Below, piece by piece: positions 12,004 through 27,003 of a DNA stretch of 64,000 nt (position 1 is the first letter of the stretch; each line of letters starts with the position of its first letter). Source of the DNA: Mixophyes australis (taxonomy: Eukaryota > Chordata > Amphibia > Anura > Limnodynastidae); contig JAVHZZ010000008.1 of assembly GCA_036250195.1 (NCBI GenBank), positions 7,616,434 through 7,680,433 of the forward strand, in the 5' to 3' direction. The position numbers and the translations under genes were made by a program. The notes under the pieces are model-generated. The model was not told the DNA's origin, did not search any database, and saw only the letters and a program-made list of their open reading frames with translations.

Positions 12004-15000
12004 TTTCTTTCTTTCTTTCTATCCCCCTCTGTCTCTCTCTATCCCCCTCTCTTTCTATTTATCCCCCTCTCTTTCTATTTCTCTCTCTATCCCCTCTGTC
12101 TGTGTATGTTTCTCTCTCTCTCTCTCTCTCTCTGTATTCTCTATGCTCTCGCGCAAACTCTCCCTCTTTCCCTATCTCTCTGCCTCTCCCTCTCTCCCTC
12201 TCTCCCCCTCTCCCCTCTCCCCCTCTCTCCCTCTCTCCCTCTCTCCCCCTCTCCCCCTCTCCCCCTCTCCCTCTCTCCCCCTCTCCCCCTCCTCTCTCCC
12301 TCTCCCTCTCTCCCCCCTCCCCCTCTCCCCCTCTCCCCCTCTCCCCCTCTCTCCCTCTCTCCCCTCCTCTCCCCCTCTCCCCCCTCTCCCCTCTCCCCCC
12401 TCTCCCCTCTCCCCTCTCTCCCCTCTCTCCCCCTCTCCCCCTCTCCCCCTCTCCCCCTCTCCCTCTCTCCCCCTCTCCCCCTCTCCCTCTCTCCCCTCTC
12501 TCCCTCTCTCCCCTCTCTCCCTCTCTCCCCTCTCCCTCTCTCCCTCTCTCCCTCTCTCCCTCTCTCCCTCTCTCCATCTCTCCTCTCTCCCTCTCTCCCT
12601 CTCTCCCTCTCTCCCTCTCTCCCTCTCTCCCTCTCTCCCTCTCTCCCTCTCTCCCTCTCTCCCCTCTCCCCCTCTCCCCCTCTCCCCCTCTCCCTCTCCC
12701 CTCTCCCCCTCCTCCTCCCCCTCTCCCCTCTCCCCTCTCTCCCTCTCCCCCTCTCTCCCCTCTCCCCTCTCTCCCTCTCCCCCTCTCTCCCTCTCCCCCT
12801 CTCTCTCCCCCTCTCTCTCCCCCTCTCTCTCCCCCTCTCTCTCCCCCCTCTCTCCCCCCCCTCTCTCTCCCCCTCTCTCTCCCCCTCCTCTCTCCCCCTC
12901 TCTCTCCCCCTCTCTCTCCCCCTCTCTCTCCCCCTCTCTCTCCCCCTCTCTCTCCCCCTCTCTCTCTCCCTCTCTCTCTCCCTCTCTCTCTCCCTCTCTC
13001 TCTCCCTCTCTCTCTCCCTCTCTCTCTCTCTCTCTCCAGTGCACTTCCTGTTCTCATTGTAAATGAAGCAGCTTTAATTAGTTATAATATCATTTTAAAG
13101 AAATATAACCAACTTCCTCAATTCACCAAACTTAAAACTACAAGTTACACTGCTCAAATCTTGTCTATTTTTTGCACTGTTTGGTCAGTTTATTTCATTT
13201 TTCAATCCTGCCTTAACCCTGTAGTTGCCGGCTTGGATACAGCAATAAGATGGAAGAATCATATATTGATCTGTCCATGAGAAATGTGATGTTACCAATA
13301 GAACAATGTAACTGCTGGCCTCGGAGAACCCAGTTAAACACCTCACCAGCTCCTAGTGGCTGCATTGTTGCGAGTATTGATGCAGCCAACAACATGGTCT
13401 ACAACATGGATGCCACCACAGTGTGTGACAGGTTCCTTTAAAGGGCCATCTATAATCTATAACCTACTGTAAGTGGATCCAGGATGGACTTGCATTTTCT
13501 TTGTTGGTATTGTATACAGTAGACAGGGTTTTCCAACCTCCGGTACGTGTATTCCCGGGGATATCTCAGACAAATCCAAGGGTTCTTCAGTCTGTTAAAT
13601 TTCCCCAAGCTGAATATGTTAGTAATTGTGTCATAACCCCCCCTGCCCACTCTGTGATGCTGAGCTGGGCATGGCGTGATGCCTCCATCCGCGTCACTGC
13701 GGAACGTCCCCACCCACCTTGCAGCCCAGTATGTGGTGGAATTACCTACTCTCTCGGGATCCTAGGGGGTCTCCCCGCTAGTTTAGGAGTTTTTCCAGAC
13801 ATTCCAGGAGAGTAGGCAATAGGGACTTTAATATTTGTAAAGAATAACATCTATAGGGGTACTTTATTTACACATATAATTGGATATTTGGACAACATAT
13901 ACTAACGTAAAGGGGTATGTAGAGACCAAGGAATTCAGCTATATTTAGTCCAATACAGCCATTCAGTAAATACTAATACTTAATTGAATCAGCTTTGTAA
14001 GCTTAATCCAAGGTATTTTTTTCTTGCAAGGATTTGTTTGACTGTAACTGATTAGACCACAGTAATGTCCTTTATGGAGAATAGCTGACCGTTCTCAAGG
14101 ATAATTAATATAAATATTTCCCTGTATAACTATGGTTTTCCGAATGCTGTATACTCAATTTTGTGCAAGTAAAATACATTGTTACCGGTTCACCAACATT
14201 CCCTGTTAAAAATTTTGGCCAAAACAGGTCCAAAATAATTGGGATAGAGGTGTATTTAACACAGCAATATTCCTGCATCAGTGTGACAGGAGCCTCACAC
14301 CCCTACTCTGTGCTGCTGGGGGACCCTGCTCCTTCCACTATATAACTCTCCAGTCTGTGGCTTCCTGCTGCCTCCATTCCCCCTCCAATAGCTGCACTAT
14401 AATGTAGTGCATTTATATTTTGATGAAACAGAAAACAATATATTTGCTGCGGTGAATGTTTTTTTATATCAGTGGGCAGGCTTCCCAGTTTATAGCAAAT
14501 CGATTGCTGGTTACTAGGTAAAGGGCAATTATAACAAGTGAAGATATAGTTCATTTTGCTATAAATGTTTAGTATATTTTAGTTCCTTTCAGAGGAATGT
14601 TTCAGAAAGTTATTACAGCTGGAGGGGAAGGACCATATGTGGGTTTGCAAGTCAATCTCTGATTTTGAATAGCAGACATATGACAGATGACAAGAAGCTT
14701 CATGTTATATACAGTATATATAGTTCAGGACCATTGTTTGATCTGTACCTGATCTAGTAGTAAAGACATTCCCTAGCTCTTGGTCAGTCACATAGGAATT
14801 TGCCAGGTGATTCCTGTGGCATCTCTAAAAGTTACATAGATATGACCTCTGCATATGTTAAATAGTTTAAACTACTGTGAGTAAAGCTACGTTCACATTG
14901 AAGACTCGTAGAACCAGTTCTGACAAATCCTGGGTGTGTTTACAGCCTGAACGAATGTGCAATTTAAGTAAACTGCTTCTAACTAAAAGTCATTTGGGCT

Positions 15001-18000
15001 CCTGAGTGTGAATTCATTATTTGAATATTTTCTTTGTCTGTTTGATTGGATTATTTAAACCAGAAGTGATTTTACTAACCGCTCCTGACATGTGATAACT
15101 CTGATTTCCATGGACTAAGAACACTGTGCAGTTGCTGTAATGACTATATGGTAGCAGAATTAGGCAACCCACCAGCTTTTCTTGATCTTGAACTACAAGT
15201 CCCAGCCTTCCTTGCTCGCTCTGCTGTACAAATAGCTTCAGTTTCTGGGGCTTGCAGTTTCTTCCTTGTACTCCAATATCTGAAACTTTCTATGTAATAT
15301 TACTAATATCCAATATTATCTGTACTGTAAGCGAGTTTTTTCATGAGTGTGTGTGTTAGCACAAGCAAACGTGTGTCCTAAAGGAAAACCAGTCCTTTCC
15401 AACATATATAAAAGTCACCTGTATAGTGGCCCTTTTACGTCCAGCAGACATATAACACCTTTACCTCACTGTGATATTTTGTGCTTCTAAATAGTTGCAT
15501 AGAACTTGCACCTGTTCCTATCTGAGACCTCTCGCATCTCCCTATATACCCTTATCAGATGGACTTCTCTTAAAGCCGCAGTACCACCGATGGGAAAGAT
15601 GTTACTAATGTGCCCCTCTCCCCTCAGTAGGAACCCAGGGGCCCCCTACATGCGGCTACTTGTCTGGGGGCTCTGCCAGTTCTATAATGCAGAACAGTTT
15701 AGTTAACCACCCAGTATGTTTTTCGGCCAGTAAAATCTTTTCCGCAGGTGATAGTGCAGATGTAAGAGCGTTAGCTGCACACAGGAATAGTAGCTGTGCC
15801 TCATACACTTAGATTACCTCCTACTGTATATTTGAATGCAGGTTTTTAAATTAATCAGTTTACTGTTACTATACTGCTGTATGTCTGAATCCGTATATAT
15901 TTCATACTTGTCCGTGAGACTCCCGAAATCCGGGTAGGTCTCCCAGACCCCCGGGAGAGCAGACAAGTATCCCGCAAACTGAAATTTACTCGCCAAGATG
16001 ACACAATTTTTGGTCAATCACGTCATTTTGGCCCCACCCCCTGCAACAAAATTACATTTTTGAGGTGGGAGGGGAGTCAAAATAACACGATTTACCGGGT
16101 CCCGCCCTCCAACCACGCCCCGTGCCCGGGATCTCCTGGAATTCACTATTCAAAGGTTGACAAGTATGATATATTTTATTGTGTCTAAACTGTACATTTG
16201 TAGACTTAGCCAATATTACGCTTATCAGTTCACCAGTAGCTAGTACTGAGGCCTCTGTGATATTACTGCTCCCAGGCTGCATTCCCATGAATAGTCCATC
16301 CCACAATATGGCTGCCTGCATACTCTGGGTATAGTTGCCAACACTCCTGTCTTGTCCGGGAGACTCCAGAATCAGAAGGAGACCTGCCGGAGCCCCGGAA
16401 GAGCGCTTGCCTGCCTGCAAGGTGGGCTGGGGACATGTCACACTGATGCTTATCGCATAGGTGCCCACTGCAGGAGACTCCCGAATTCTGGGTAGGGAGA
16501 GCAGACCACTCTCCTGCCCACCTAGTGACATGGGCAGGATGGGAGCCATCTCCGTGAATCGCGTCATTTTGGCCCTGAACCCTTGTGGTGAAATAATGCT
16601 CTGTCCTCACTCCCCAACATCAAAAAGTTGGTAAGTATGACATATCAGGCCCCACCAATATCAGTCAACACCAAGTGCTCAGGGGTGTAATGGCACAGTC
16701 AGCATCATCATAACTTTACTCATTGACATCATCAAGCAGCGACCACCTCCTTCTGTACATCTGCCCCTATAAAAATAGGCAAGTCTGACATTATCCATCT
16801 CCTACCTCCTACCTGTACTTAAAGGAGGGGTATTCTAAATAACCATCGTGACGCTCTACACTGTACTTGTAGTTACAGTTTGCTGGTGGTTGGTATTTGA
16901 ACTTGTGCTGTAATTGGTAATTATTAGATGTGAGCATTAAACATTGCTCCAATTTGCCTCTACTCAAACGGTTAACTTTAGTATGAAGAAATATGTCTTG
17001 TTACTTCCTCTGGGTGGAAGATAAGAAATGTTTGCACTTGGAACCCTGATAAAACAAGCCTGTGTTAGGTGGCTTTTAAATAACGTTTACATAGCTGTGA
17101 AACATCATTATACCAAGCGACTGCACACAGAACCTGAGATCTGGAATTGGCAGATGTGTTATACTGGATTTACACCATTCTGTGCATATACCGATCTATA
17201 AGGGTGCATGTTAAATGCATAATATTAAAGTCAGTGTGTACAAGCTCTAAGCCCATCATGTCATTATGGGGAAGGATATTTATAAACAAACTTCTACAGG
17301 TAACTGTGGTGTTGTCCATAGCAACCAATGCAAAAATTTGTAGACTTTACTAGGAAAATGACAGAATCTGGTTGGTTGCTATGGACAACATCTTCTGTTC
17401 TACACAGTTACCTGTAATTCTGGTTTCATTTATTTTGTATCTTATCCCCTGGCAACACAAATAAACAACTGATGATATGGTGACATTGATGAAATACACG
17501 AATGGAAAAGCCAATTCACTAAGGTGACGTTGGGAAAAAGCCTTTACCAATGTGAACTTGTTTTACTTGAGAAGCTGTGCTTATTTTTATTATTTATTTT
17601 ATATTATTTATTATTTTTATTAAAATATTTAATTGTCACAATATTTACATGTTAACAACGGATGAATATAAATACCTAATATCTAATCAAAATGCATGAA
17701 TGATATGCCTGGTGTTGTCTTTGTTGCAATCTCCTTTTAGTCTTCTATCCGAGAGTCCTTTTGAAACCGTCTAACCCTATTTTGTTTCCCTTGCGACAGT
17801 TACAGACGTTTAACACCAGCTCTCCGTGTCAGAATATCGGGGACCTAAGCAGTGGCGTCACCATGGCTCAGATACTTCACCAAATGTAAGCAGCACCTCC
17901 GCTTCCACCAGCCGTATACCAGCGGTTCTGGTCATATCACCTTACACTTACCCCTCTAACAGTGTCCGCTGTGATGCTCCTGTTTATGTTGTGTATTATT

Positions 18001-21000
18001 GATTGGTGAATCAGAATGATTCATTTAATCTGGTTCCAACACATTTGTCTGATGTCTCACTTTACTGCAGATTGTATTTTCTATAATGTGTTGTATATAG
18101 CTGGTCTCACAGATCTCTTCTCTCCGTAGCGATGGCTCATGGTTTGATGAATCCTGGCTGGTTCGTATTAAAGAGGATGTTGGAGATAATCGAAGGATAA
18201 AGGTATTTATAACTGTTTGTTAATTGCCTTTTATTTTGACAAGAGTGATGCAATGCTCTGGTTTTTTTTCTTGAGTAAAGCTGGGTAAACACTACACAGT
18301 TTTCATCCAATAATCGGCTCAATCAGCCGACATACGGCCGCTTGTTCAAAAGTCGGGTCAGTGTGTACAGAGACACGATGGTCGAAAGTCTGCCCAAATG
18401 GACGCTTGTCGCCTCATTTGGTTGGTCGTACCGTTTAATATTTTCGTTCCAATCTAGTTTCCGTTGTGTAGTGTGTATAAACTTCCGACCGATCCACAAC
18501 AGTGAGTATGAAATTACAGTCATCGCTCACGACAACATGGCTGTAAAAAGTCGCTAAAGGGACGTCCGCTCTTCCCTTTATCGTCCTAAACAAGGCTAGT
18601 GTGTATGCAGTCCATGGACCGAGCGATCGGAACATCGATCGCATGTAAAATCGCTTGGCATAAAAAATTGGTTGAAATTTCTGTAGTGTGTACCCAGCTT
18701 AAGATCTATAATCTAATCTGGCTCCAGGTTCATTCAGGTTTGGAGCCGAACCACTTTCACGCTCGACAGCTTTTTACAATTGTTCTGTGTGTGTAAACTG
18801 GATCTTACAGAGGCGGATGTCAGAGCAGGAACGGGGGGGAAGTAGAACATTTACTAAAAGTCCTCTCCTGCTACCTGAATCCGAGAACTGGCTTTGGCTG
18901 AGTACACACTGCAGGTTTTTCACCCGATTTATCTTACCAATCACAGGATAAACGACCGTTAGGTCAGATATCGCATTAGTGTGTACGCTCCCACAATCAT
19001 TTTATTATTCCAAACCACATTGTATCGTTTGATTTGATTTTATAAACAGACTAAAAATCTCTATAAACAATGGAACGATGTTGTTCCAATCCTGCATTGT
19101 GTACGCGTTAAGGACCGGCAGTGTCCATAGATCTCTATGGAGTCTGCAGAGTCACCATCTATTCAGCTGATGGTTATGACAGATGAAGAGCACAGATCGG
19201 AGGGTAAATCGTGTATAGTGTGTACACAGGAATCAGCTGCTGATCAGGACTGTCGGTCATTGGTAAAATTATTAACGATATCACATTAGAAGAAATTTTC
19301 TGTTGTGTGTACTCAGCCTTACACGTGACAGTGATCTGCATCCATCAGTAGCTCTTCAGTAGAGGTCTATTGACATTTAGGTAACAGGGGATGTCCCTAT
19401 TTACTATATATGGTGGGCATATTTCTACCCCCTTAGTAGTGCTTTAACTTAATTCTCTTCTGGGGGCTCAGCGGTCACTCTGTGACAGACACTGCAGTGA
19501 TGTTGCTCTATATAATACAGATACTAATAACACTCACACATATTGATGTATAGCGTACATTGGCTTCTTAGTACTGACAATATATTCTATGCACAGACTG
19601 TGACATTATTGCTGTGTTGGATGTCTGTAATAGATTGTAACCTCTTGTATTCAGACTATTACTCTTTACTTACTAATAAACACGGACAGTGATGGAAGCA
19701 GCTGTTTGGAAGGTGAAGCAAATATTTAGGCATGGAAATGGTTGTGTAGATTTACTAAATCTTTTAAAAAAGGAAAAGTGGAGGTGTTGCCCATAGCAAC
19801 TAATCAGATCTGAGCGATCATATTCTAGAATGTTATAGATAAAAGATAGCTCAAATCTGATTGGTTGCTACGGGCAACACCTCCACTTTTCCTTTTTTAG
19901 AAGATTTAGTAAATCTAACCTCAAGTGTGTAACTGTTATAAATAGCTTTTATTTGGATTATCTAGTTAAAGGAGAGCTATCACAGCAAAATACTAATATA
20001 TTCACTGTAGGAAAAATAATAAATTTATATAATATATACTTTATGTCTGAATTTGGTCTTTAATATCACAAATGGATGATGTTATGAATCAGATTGTACT
20101 ATAAGCCCCCCTGCTCGGCACACACAGGACCGGGGGGTAAATGTATCAAGCTGAGAGTTTTCCGGCGGGTTTGAAAAACCAATCAGATTCTAGCTATCAT
20201 TTATTTATTACATTCTACAAAATGACAGCTAGAATCTGATTGGTTGCTATAGGCAACATCTCCACTTTTCAAACCCACCGGAAAACTCTCAGCTTGATAC
20301 ATTTACCCCCCGGTGTGATAAATCTGCTGGTGTCTGAGTCATCTCACTGACTTCTCACTTATAATATTTGACACCAGGACCTGACTCAACAAAACCTTGA
20401 GACATTATTTAGTGTTCATAATTTTTCCATTTGTGATATTTAATATAAATAAATGTTGTAGGTCAAACAGACATTATTTTGCCACAATCTGTCTGTACAT
20501 TATTATTTGAGGATAATTCTTCTTTAGAGGTGAATGAATGACCTTTGTCTGTGTTCATGTTAATGAGCCGTTTGTTGGATTGAGGTTGAACTTGTCTTTT
20601 ATTTGCTTAGATCAATAATCTGAAGAAGATTCTGCAGGGAATTGTGGATTATTACCGTGAGGTAAGACAAGTGCTGCTCTAGTCCAGTAAGGATATCTCC
20701 TCTCTGCTGTCTCTCTGTAGATTGCTGCTAATAGAATGTGCCGCTCCTGCGTTGTATACAGCAAATCCCTCAACGTTTCTGTTATACCGATAGGAAGGGC
20801 GTCCCTTCTAGACAGTCCATGAGAGCCGCAAAACTTGAGCATCCCTAAATTCCCCTTCACCAACCCTGCCATCTCTTATTTAAATAATCCCTTCCTGTTT
20901 TTCCATGTGGGAGCCCTTGCTTGGGGCGACCTATTTAACAAAGACGGTACTTGTTCTGTATCGTCATTTTTAGGATAAAGCGTTTTCTATCCTGTAATGT

Positions 21001-24000
21001 TTAAATAATAATTTAATTATTAAAATAGTTTGAATAAATTTTACAAACGTGGTAAAAAAAAAAAATCCAAACCATTTTATATAATGATGTTTTGTTAATA
21101 CTTCATTTAATTTTCTTATTCTTTCAACAAATGGCACTGAAAGCCCAAATTAGCGCATGAACAGAATGATGGTGACTGGCGGTGCTCTGCGCCAGTAACA
21201 CTCAGCTGCCATGGAGATATTTTTTGATAATGTTGGCAGTGTGGGTATAATAATACAAAGGCCCCCAACCGTTGAATAACAACTGTTGTCCCCTGTTAAT
21301 CGGTGTGTTCTTCTCCTCTCTCTGGTCCGTATCCCTGAATGATGTCCCCCAAACACTCCTCAGTCTCTCCCTTCTACCAGTGATCCCGCACTAGAAACAA
21401 AGAAACCTAAATGACAGAAAGGAACAGACTGGTCCCCACAGTTTGTCCGTTGTCCACCTCATTGTTATGTGATGTATTTTTAAGTCCCTATAATTCCCCA
21501 TGCATGGTCTACTCCCCCCTCGTTCCTTCTCCTTGCCTCATGTCACCATGTGCTGCAATCACTGGACCTGTCAGTCACGCTCTGGGTTTAGAGGCCGTAA
21601 CCTGACAGATCAGTGTCTGGAGACTGACTAGAAGCACAGAGAATGGCCGTAGGCAGAGTCCGTGCTGACACGAAGAACATAAGCTGGGCTCAGTCCCTGG
21701 TGATGAATACTCTGATGTGAGAGTAACGATAGGATGTGACAGAAACATCTGTGAGCTCTTCTGCTGTGATACTGTAACATCAGTGCCGTTCTGTCATCCC
21801 ACACTCCACAGCCGCAGTGATTCCACCTCTCTGTCTGGGATTAAACCCAAATCAGGATCTGAAGTTGTGGTTATTCTTCCCATGTCCTAGGTATTATTTC
21901 AGCACATTGAGGAATACCTCCTCCCCGACCTCAGCCAAATCGCAGAGCACTCCGACCCCAGAGAGATGGGGCGACTACTGCAGCTCATACTGGGGTGCGC
22001 TATTAACTGTGACAAGAAACAAGGTACAGTCTGTAAGAACGGGGGGGTGGCAGCATTTTCCCCATCACCCAGAATTCATAATGTCATTCCATTGCCTCAG
22101 ATTGAAGCCTTAATCATTTGACCTTTGATTTAAACTTATCAAACTAGAAGGAAGTTCTTCCATTCCTGCAATTGTCATTTGTTATCAGCTGCGCTGTGAT
22201 TTCCTGGAAGTGTTGTGACGGTTCTATAAAGATAAATAAATAGAGGATCGTGTTCTCAAAATCAGGGAAACATATTTATATCCTTTACAGGCCATGAATT
22301 AATGCTTTATATGTGCAAATCACCATTACCCCCACCAGTACAACACACTACAGTTTTACTTTGCATACCCTGGCCACACACGTTGCGTTCTCGCACAATT
22401 AGGTCACACACGGGCATTGGCTGGTGGCACTGGCGCTTGTGCCGAGCGGCAGAATCAGCCCGTCAACAGGTGATTACGGGTCACCTTATCTCTTCTTATC
22501 TGTTCACATTTAGGGTAAACATTGACCAACCCTGGTCTAGATATTCATAATAAAGTACTAGGGGGGTTTCTCTGAATTAACTCTGTTTTGTTACTTACAG
22601 AACACATTCAGACAATAATGACACTTGAAGAGTCCGTACAACATGTAGTAATGACCGCCATCCAAGAGGTAAGGATACACGTCATATACATGTCATTTAT
22701 TATTGTATCCGATACAGACCACCCAGAACATAACCAGTGACCAAACTATCTTACCCATTACCAGGTGCTCACTACCCAGTCCAATGACCATAATAGTATG
22801 TATATGTAGTTATACTGTACACAAGAGTAAAATCCATGGTGACCTCTGCTCTGTGACTTCTTCCTGTGTATTAACCCTACCAGGGGATACTGTCCTGTAG
22901 GCTTCAGCTCCTGGGGCACTACAAGCTCATTGTACCATAAATACCATTATTCGTTCAAATTCACATAATGATTTAAGGCGGTTTATAGCTTAGAGTTGGC
23001 AGAGATCATATTTGGTTCTACAAATCACAGCCAGTGTGTCCTTGGCAATGCCCTATATCAGCCCCAGGGATAGACATCTTGCGTTGGTTTATGTTGGTTT
23101 TGATTATAGAGGTGTCTGCTATAGTGAAAACCAGATCTAAGCCAGTAATTGCAGGGTGTCGCCTATATGGGGTAGAATGTGTATATGCAAAATTCAGTGT
23201 GCCCTTAGAGACCTCTGTCCATTTAGCAGGGTGGCGATACAGTACCCTCTTGGTAAAACAAGCCCCAAAAAAAATCTAAATCGCACTGAGTATTAAAAAC
23301 AAAACACTGCCACCACTATGATTCAGTCCCAGATCTGACCCTTTTGGAAGCCCCAAACTGCTGTCACAACATAGCTTAATCAGAGTAACTGTAAACTAAA
23401 CAATTCCCTCTTTAAATTTAGCATGTTAAAGAACAAAGACTTTCTGACATGTTAATTCTTTAAGAACACAAAGACAGAACATTGTTAAATGTGATTTAAT
23501 ATGATCTTCACAATACTTATCGCTGAAAAGTACTTATGAAAATGCAAATAAACACAATAAATGCAGATTAGACTCCATCTCTAGCAAAATATGCAGCCTG
23601 GAGAAACGGTAGAAAAGGACGGTTTCCCTGAGAATTTTTATATTCCACTATATCTGCTATAATTTTCTGCACATATAAATATGAAACATGATTTGGTTAT
23701 ATTGATTTTTGAAATTGATATATTATTTTATATCTTTATTTTATATCCTTATTATTCCTATTATGACATTGCTTTCAGAGGATACATTTTATTTACAGGG
23801 TCCTTCACAAATATTTATAATCGGATGTATTTTTTTGATCAGTTATGTTTCTCATAAGGAATATAGAGTGAACTTGTTTTAGGCAGAAACTTCAGATTCA
23901 GAGGGCCTGTAAACTTTGCCTGAATGTTCTCCCTTCTCATAACAAGAGTTCAAAGAGATCAGCAATAGGCAACAAGTGACAAGAAATGGCCATTTAGACT

Positions 24001-26956
24001 ATAACACACATATTCTATATGTTTGTGGCATATTTTTAGGCTACAACGGTGACATAGAGGGCACCATGTGCTTGTAGTCTCCCTGTTATAGTGGAAACCA
24101 GGCCAGGCTGTTTAGCACTGTATCTGTTGTGTGGAGGGGCACCTGCCCGTTTTATAATTGTTTATTAAATGCTTTTTATTACATAGTGCAGTATCTGGTC
24201 TGAGCAGAGGTTACTCCCAATCACTTACAATTCTCCACTATTCAGGCAGGAAGATGGTTTTTTTTTTCTGCAAGGGACTGACAGTTGCCACAGCTGTTGT
24301 TGATTTATTAATGTAAGTAAACATAGTAATTTGATTCAAAAATTACAATTTGCATGCAGTGTGTACTTTTTCACTTAGCTGTCATGCGTAGTAAGATTCT
24401 CTCAATTTGCCATCTGGTGGTAGAAAAATGTATTGCAGGGAATTTCACTATTCTGCCTTTGGAAACACTCTTGACACTGTGCCATGTGTTTCCTTAAAGT
24501 GGCAGCACACGGAAGTTTGCCTCTATGTAACAGAGTTCACCCTATTTACTCTAAGTGGGATAAATAACTTTACACAGCATTTTAAAGTGCACTTGTCACC
24601 TGCAACAGAATTTTTACAATTAATTTTTTTCTATTTAACATGTAACCCCCATTTGATTGTAAATATTTACCGAGTACACTCTGAGTCAGTGTTTCCCAAT
24701 CCAGTCCTCAGGGAGTACGAACAGTGCAGGTTTTCCAGGTGACGTGATCTAATTATTGCACCTGTGGATCTGTTACAATGTATTAGTCAGTAATGAATGC
24801 ACCTGTGCTCCAGCAAGGAGATATGGAAAACATGGCCTGTTAGGGCTCTGAGGACTGGATTTGGGAAACACTACTCTAAAACGTATTCATTTATGGTAAT
24901 TACCCCCTAATGTGTGAGTAAATGCGTGCCAAGCTACTCATTGCAAATTTGCATACATACAGGAAACCTTTTTGTAGGCTGAAGCAATGTTCATGAGGAT
25001 TGAGCAATCCGCTAGGAAATCTTGACATCATTGATGCATTTAATGGGAATATATTAATGGCAACATTTTATACGCCCATTATTACACTGAATATTTGTTT
25101 AACCCACAAAAATAAGTAATACTAAGTGACTAAGCGTAGAGTTTAGCGACGGACAGAAAATATTTATAGATTTTTGTGACTTTGGTAAAACATTGTTTTA
25201 TAACAGAATAATATGTTTTGAATTCAGATTTATTAATGGCCAGTAATGCAATATTTGTACAGTCTTTGTGTAATTTATCTTCTAGCTGATGAGTAAAGAC
25301 TCTATAGACTCTCCAACTATCGAGTCGCCCGGAGACCTAGAGCATCAGGTAATGTCCTGTATTGTCACTTTTATCTCATTGACGTCAGTCTTCATGCCAT
25401 CATGTTAGGCTGAGAAGGTGCATCAAACACTGTGTGCCAGAATATACCAGTACTAGTTATAATGAGATTGTCAGAACGTTTCACCATACAGGATCTATAT
25501 GTAGTAATCAATAAACAATACTCTGAATACAGATGCAGAATATTGTATCACATCACCGGTATCATTTCAACATTTTATGCTACATTTAATAGTTATGTAA
25601 CTTTCTGGAAATTAAAAAAGTAGGAATTTAGATCAAGAAATAAATGTAGAACAGGGAAATGTATCTAAAAAGGATTTAAAGAGGATATAAGTCATTGAGT
25701 AATGCTGCTTAGGTGGCTAAAATGTTTCATATGGCATCCATAACTCCCGCTATCCTAAATAGAATTTATACCAGCATATCTAAACGCTGCTATGGGTGTC
25801 GTAATACCCAGTTTTATCCATGTATTTGTTTTATCCAGATTTAGTGGCAATGTGATAAAGTGTTCTGTCCATTGGCGGACATACAGCTTTGTGCACAAAA
25901 CGTAACCCAGATTCACTGCCATCACTTTTAGATGCTTATCACAATAACCTCTGGGAAAAACAAGCCATTTAAAATGTTAAAAGTGTGGCCAAATTGAAAG
26001 TGATCCATCTGTTCAGAACTTTTTTCCGGCATCACTGGAACCCGTTAGTGGGGTGAGAAGATGACCGCGCACACAGGACAATAGAGGTCACCTGCCCTCA
26101 TCGTCTGACAGCTTTTACCAAAACGTCTGATAACGGATCAATCGATCTCAATTGGGGGTGTGTAATGTTATGTCAGAGTGTGCAATTACAAATATAAACA
26201 ATGAACTTAATATTGACACAAAAGTTGCAGAAATCATTGGTGACGCCACAGAGGCTGCGGACAAACCTCTAGAAGCACCGTTGCTCTTCTAGAATATAAA
26301 TGTTGCCATAGTCATGGTTCTCTAGGTTAATACTGCAAAGCTCTTAAACAGTTACTGATAACTTAAGCACCGTCTGTAATGATACTTGGTCTGATAAGCT
26401 GCTATTCTGTTATCTCTCTAATGTTTATTTTGTAAATAATTTTGAAGAAAACTATTCTATAAATTATTATTTAAATATGCTGCAATATAACTAATGATCA
26501 CTTTTAACTTGAAAATAACAATAAAGTTTTTAAAAAAAGAAAAAAAATCAGATGCCCCACCCAATGTGAGAATGATATGTGTGTATATAGCCTTGTATAA
26601 CTACACTCAGCCGCTGCTGATGTGTTAGGACTAGTTTGGAAATAGTTACTATTGGCACAGATTGCACCTCTCCCTGTCTCAGTCACACCCTGGCTTAGTC
26701 CATAGGAAGACATGTACAGGTACACAATACATATTCCCACACACAGCACATGAGTCACTCCGGACAAGCTTTCCACAAAGTCTGTCACTGCCTGCCCTGT
26801 GATGTCACCGTCTGTGGTTATTACAGGTTTAATGTCACGTTTTATTAGGTTTCCCAAAGCCCCTGATAAACGAAGCACTGGGCATTAGCTTACTAGTCAT
26901 ACTAATAACACCTGAATATCCAGCTATATATATTAGTATATAGCTTAGTGTGTGTG

Positions 26957-27003
<47 letters not shown>

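Larger units (their letters stand above)
3230..17799 (+). other. HOOK1: HOOK1 intron 1 (14.6 kb)
   Basis: Contains MITEs, a Tc1 fossil, an L1-like fossil and the polypyrimidine tract, listed separately. In 4640-6400, 8000-9090, 10690-11760 and 13060-15900 I see no exon; these parts are AT-rich or plain intronic sequence. Bases 6150-6330 resemble the 3' end of a retroelement (GATGAAGGG followed by a conserved AT-rich tail), class not settled. Confidence 0.8.

Noticed and set aside
11764..13280. Frames of 290-432 codons on both strands (Ser/Pro/Leu-rich and Arg/Glu/Gly-rich)
   Set aside because: They come from the CT-only sequence, which lacks stop codons in all frames. No splice or start context, inside HOOK1 intron 1.
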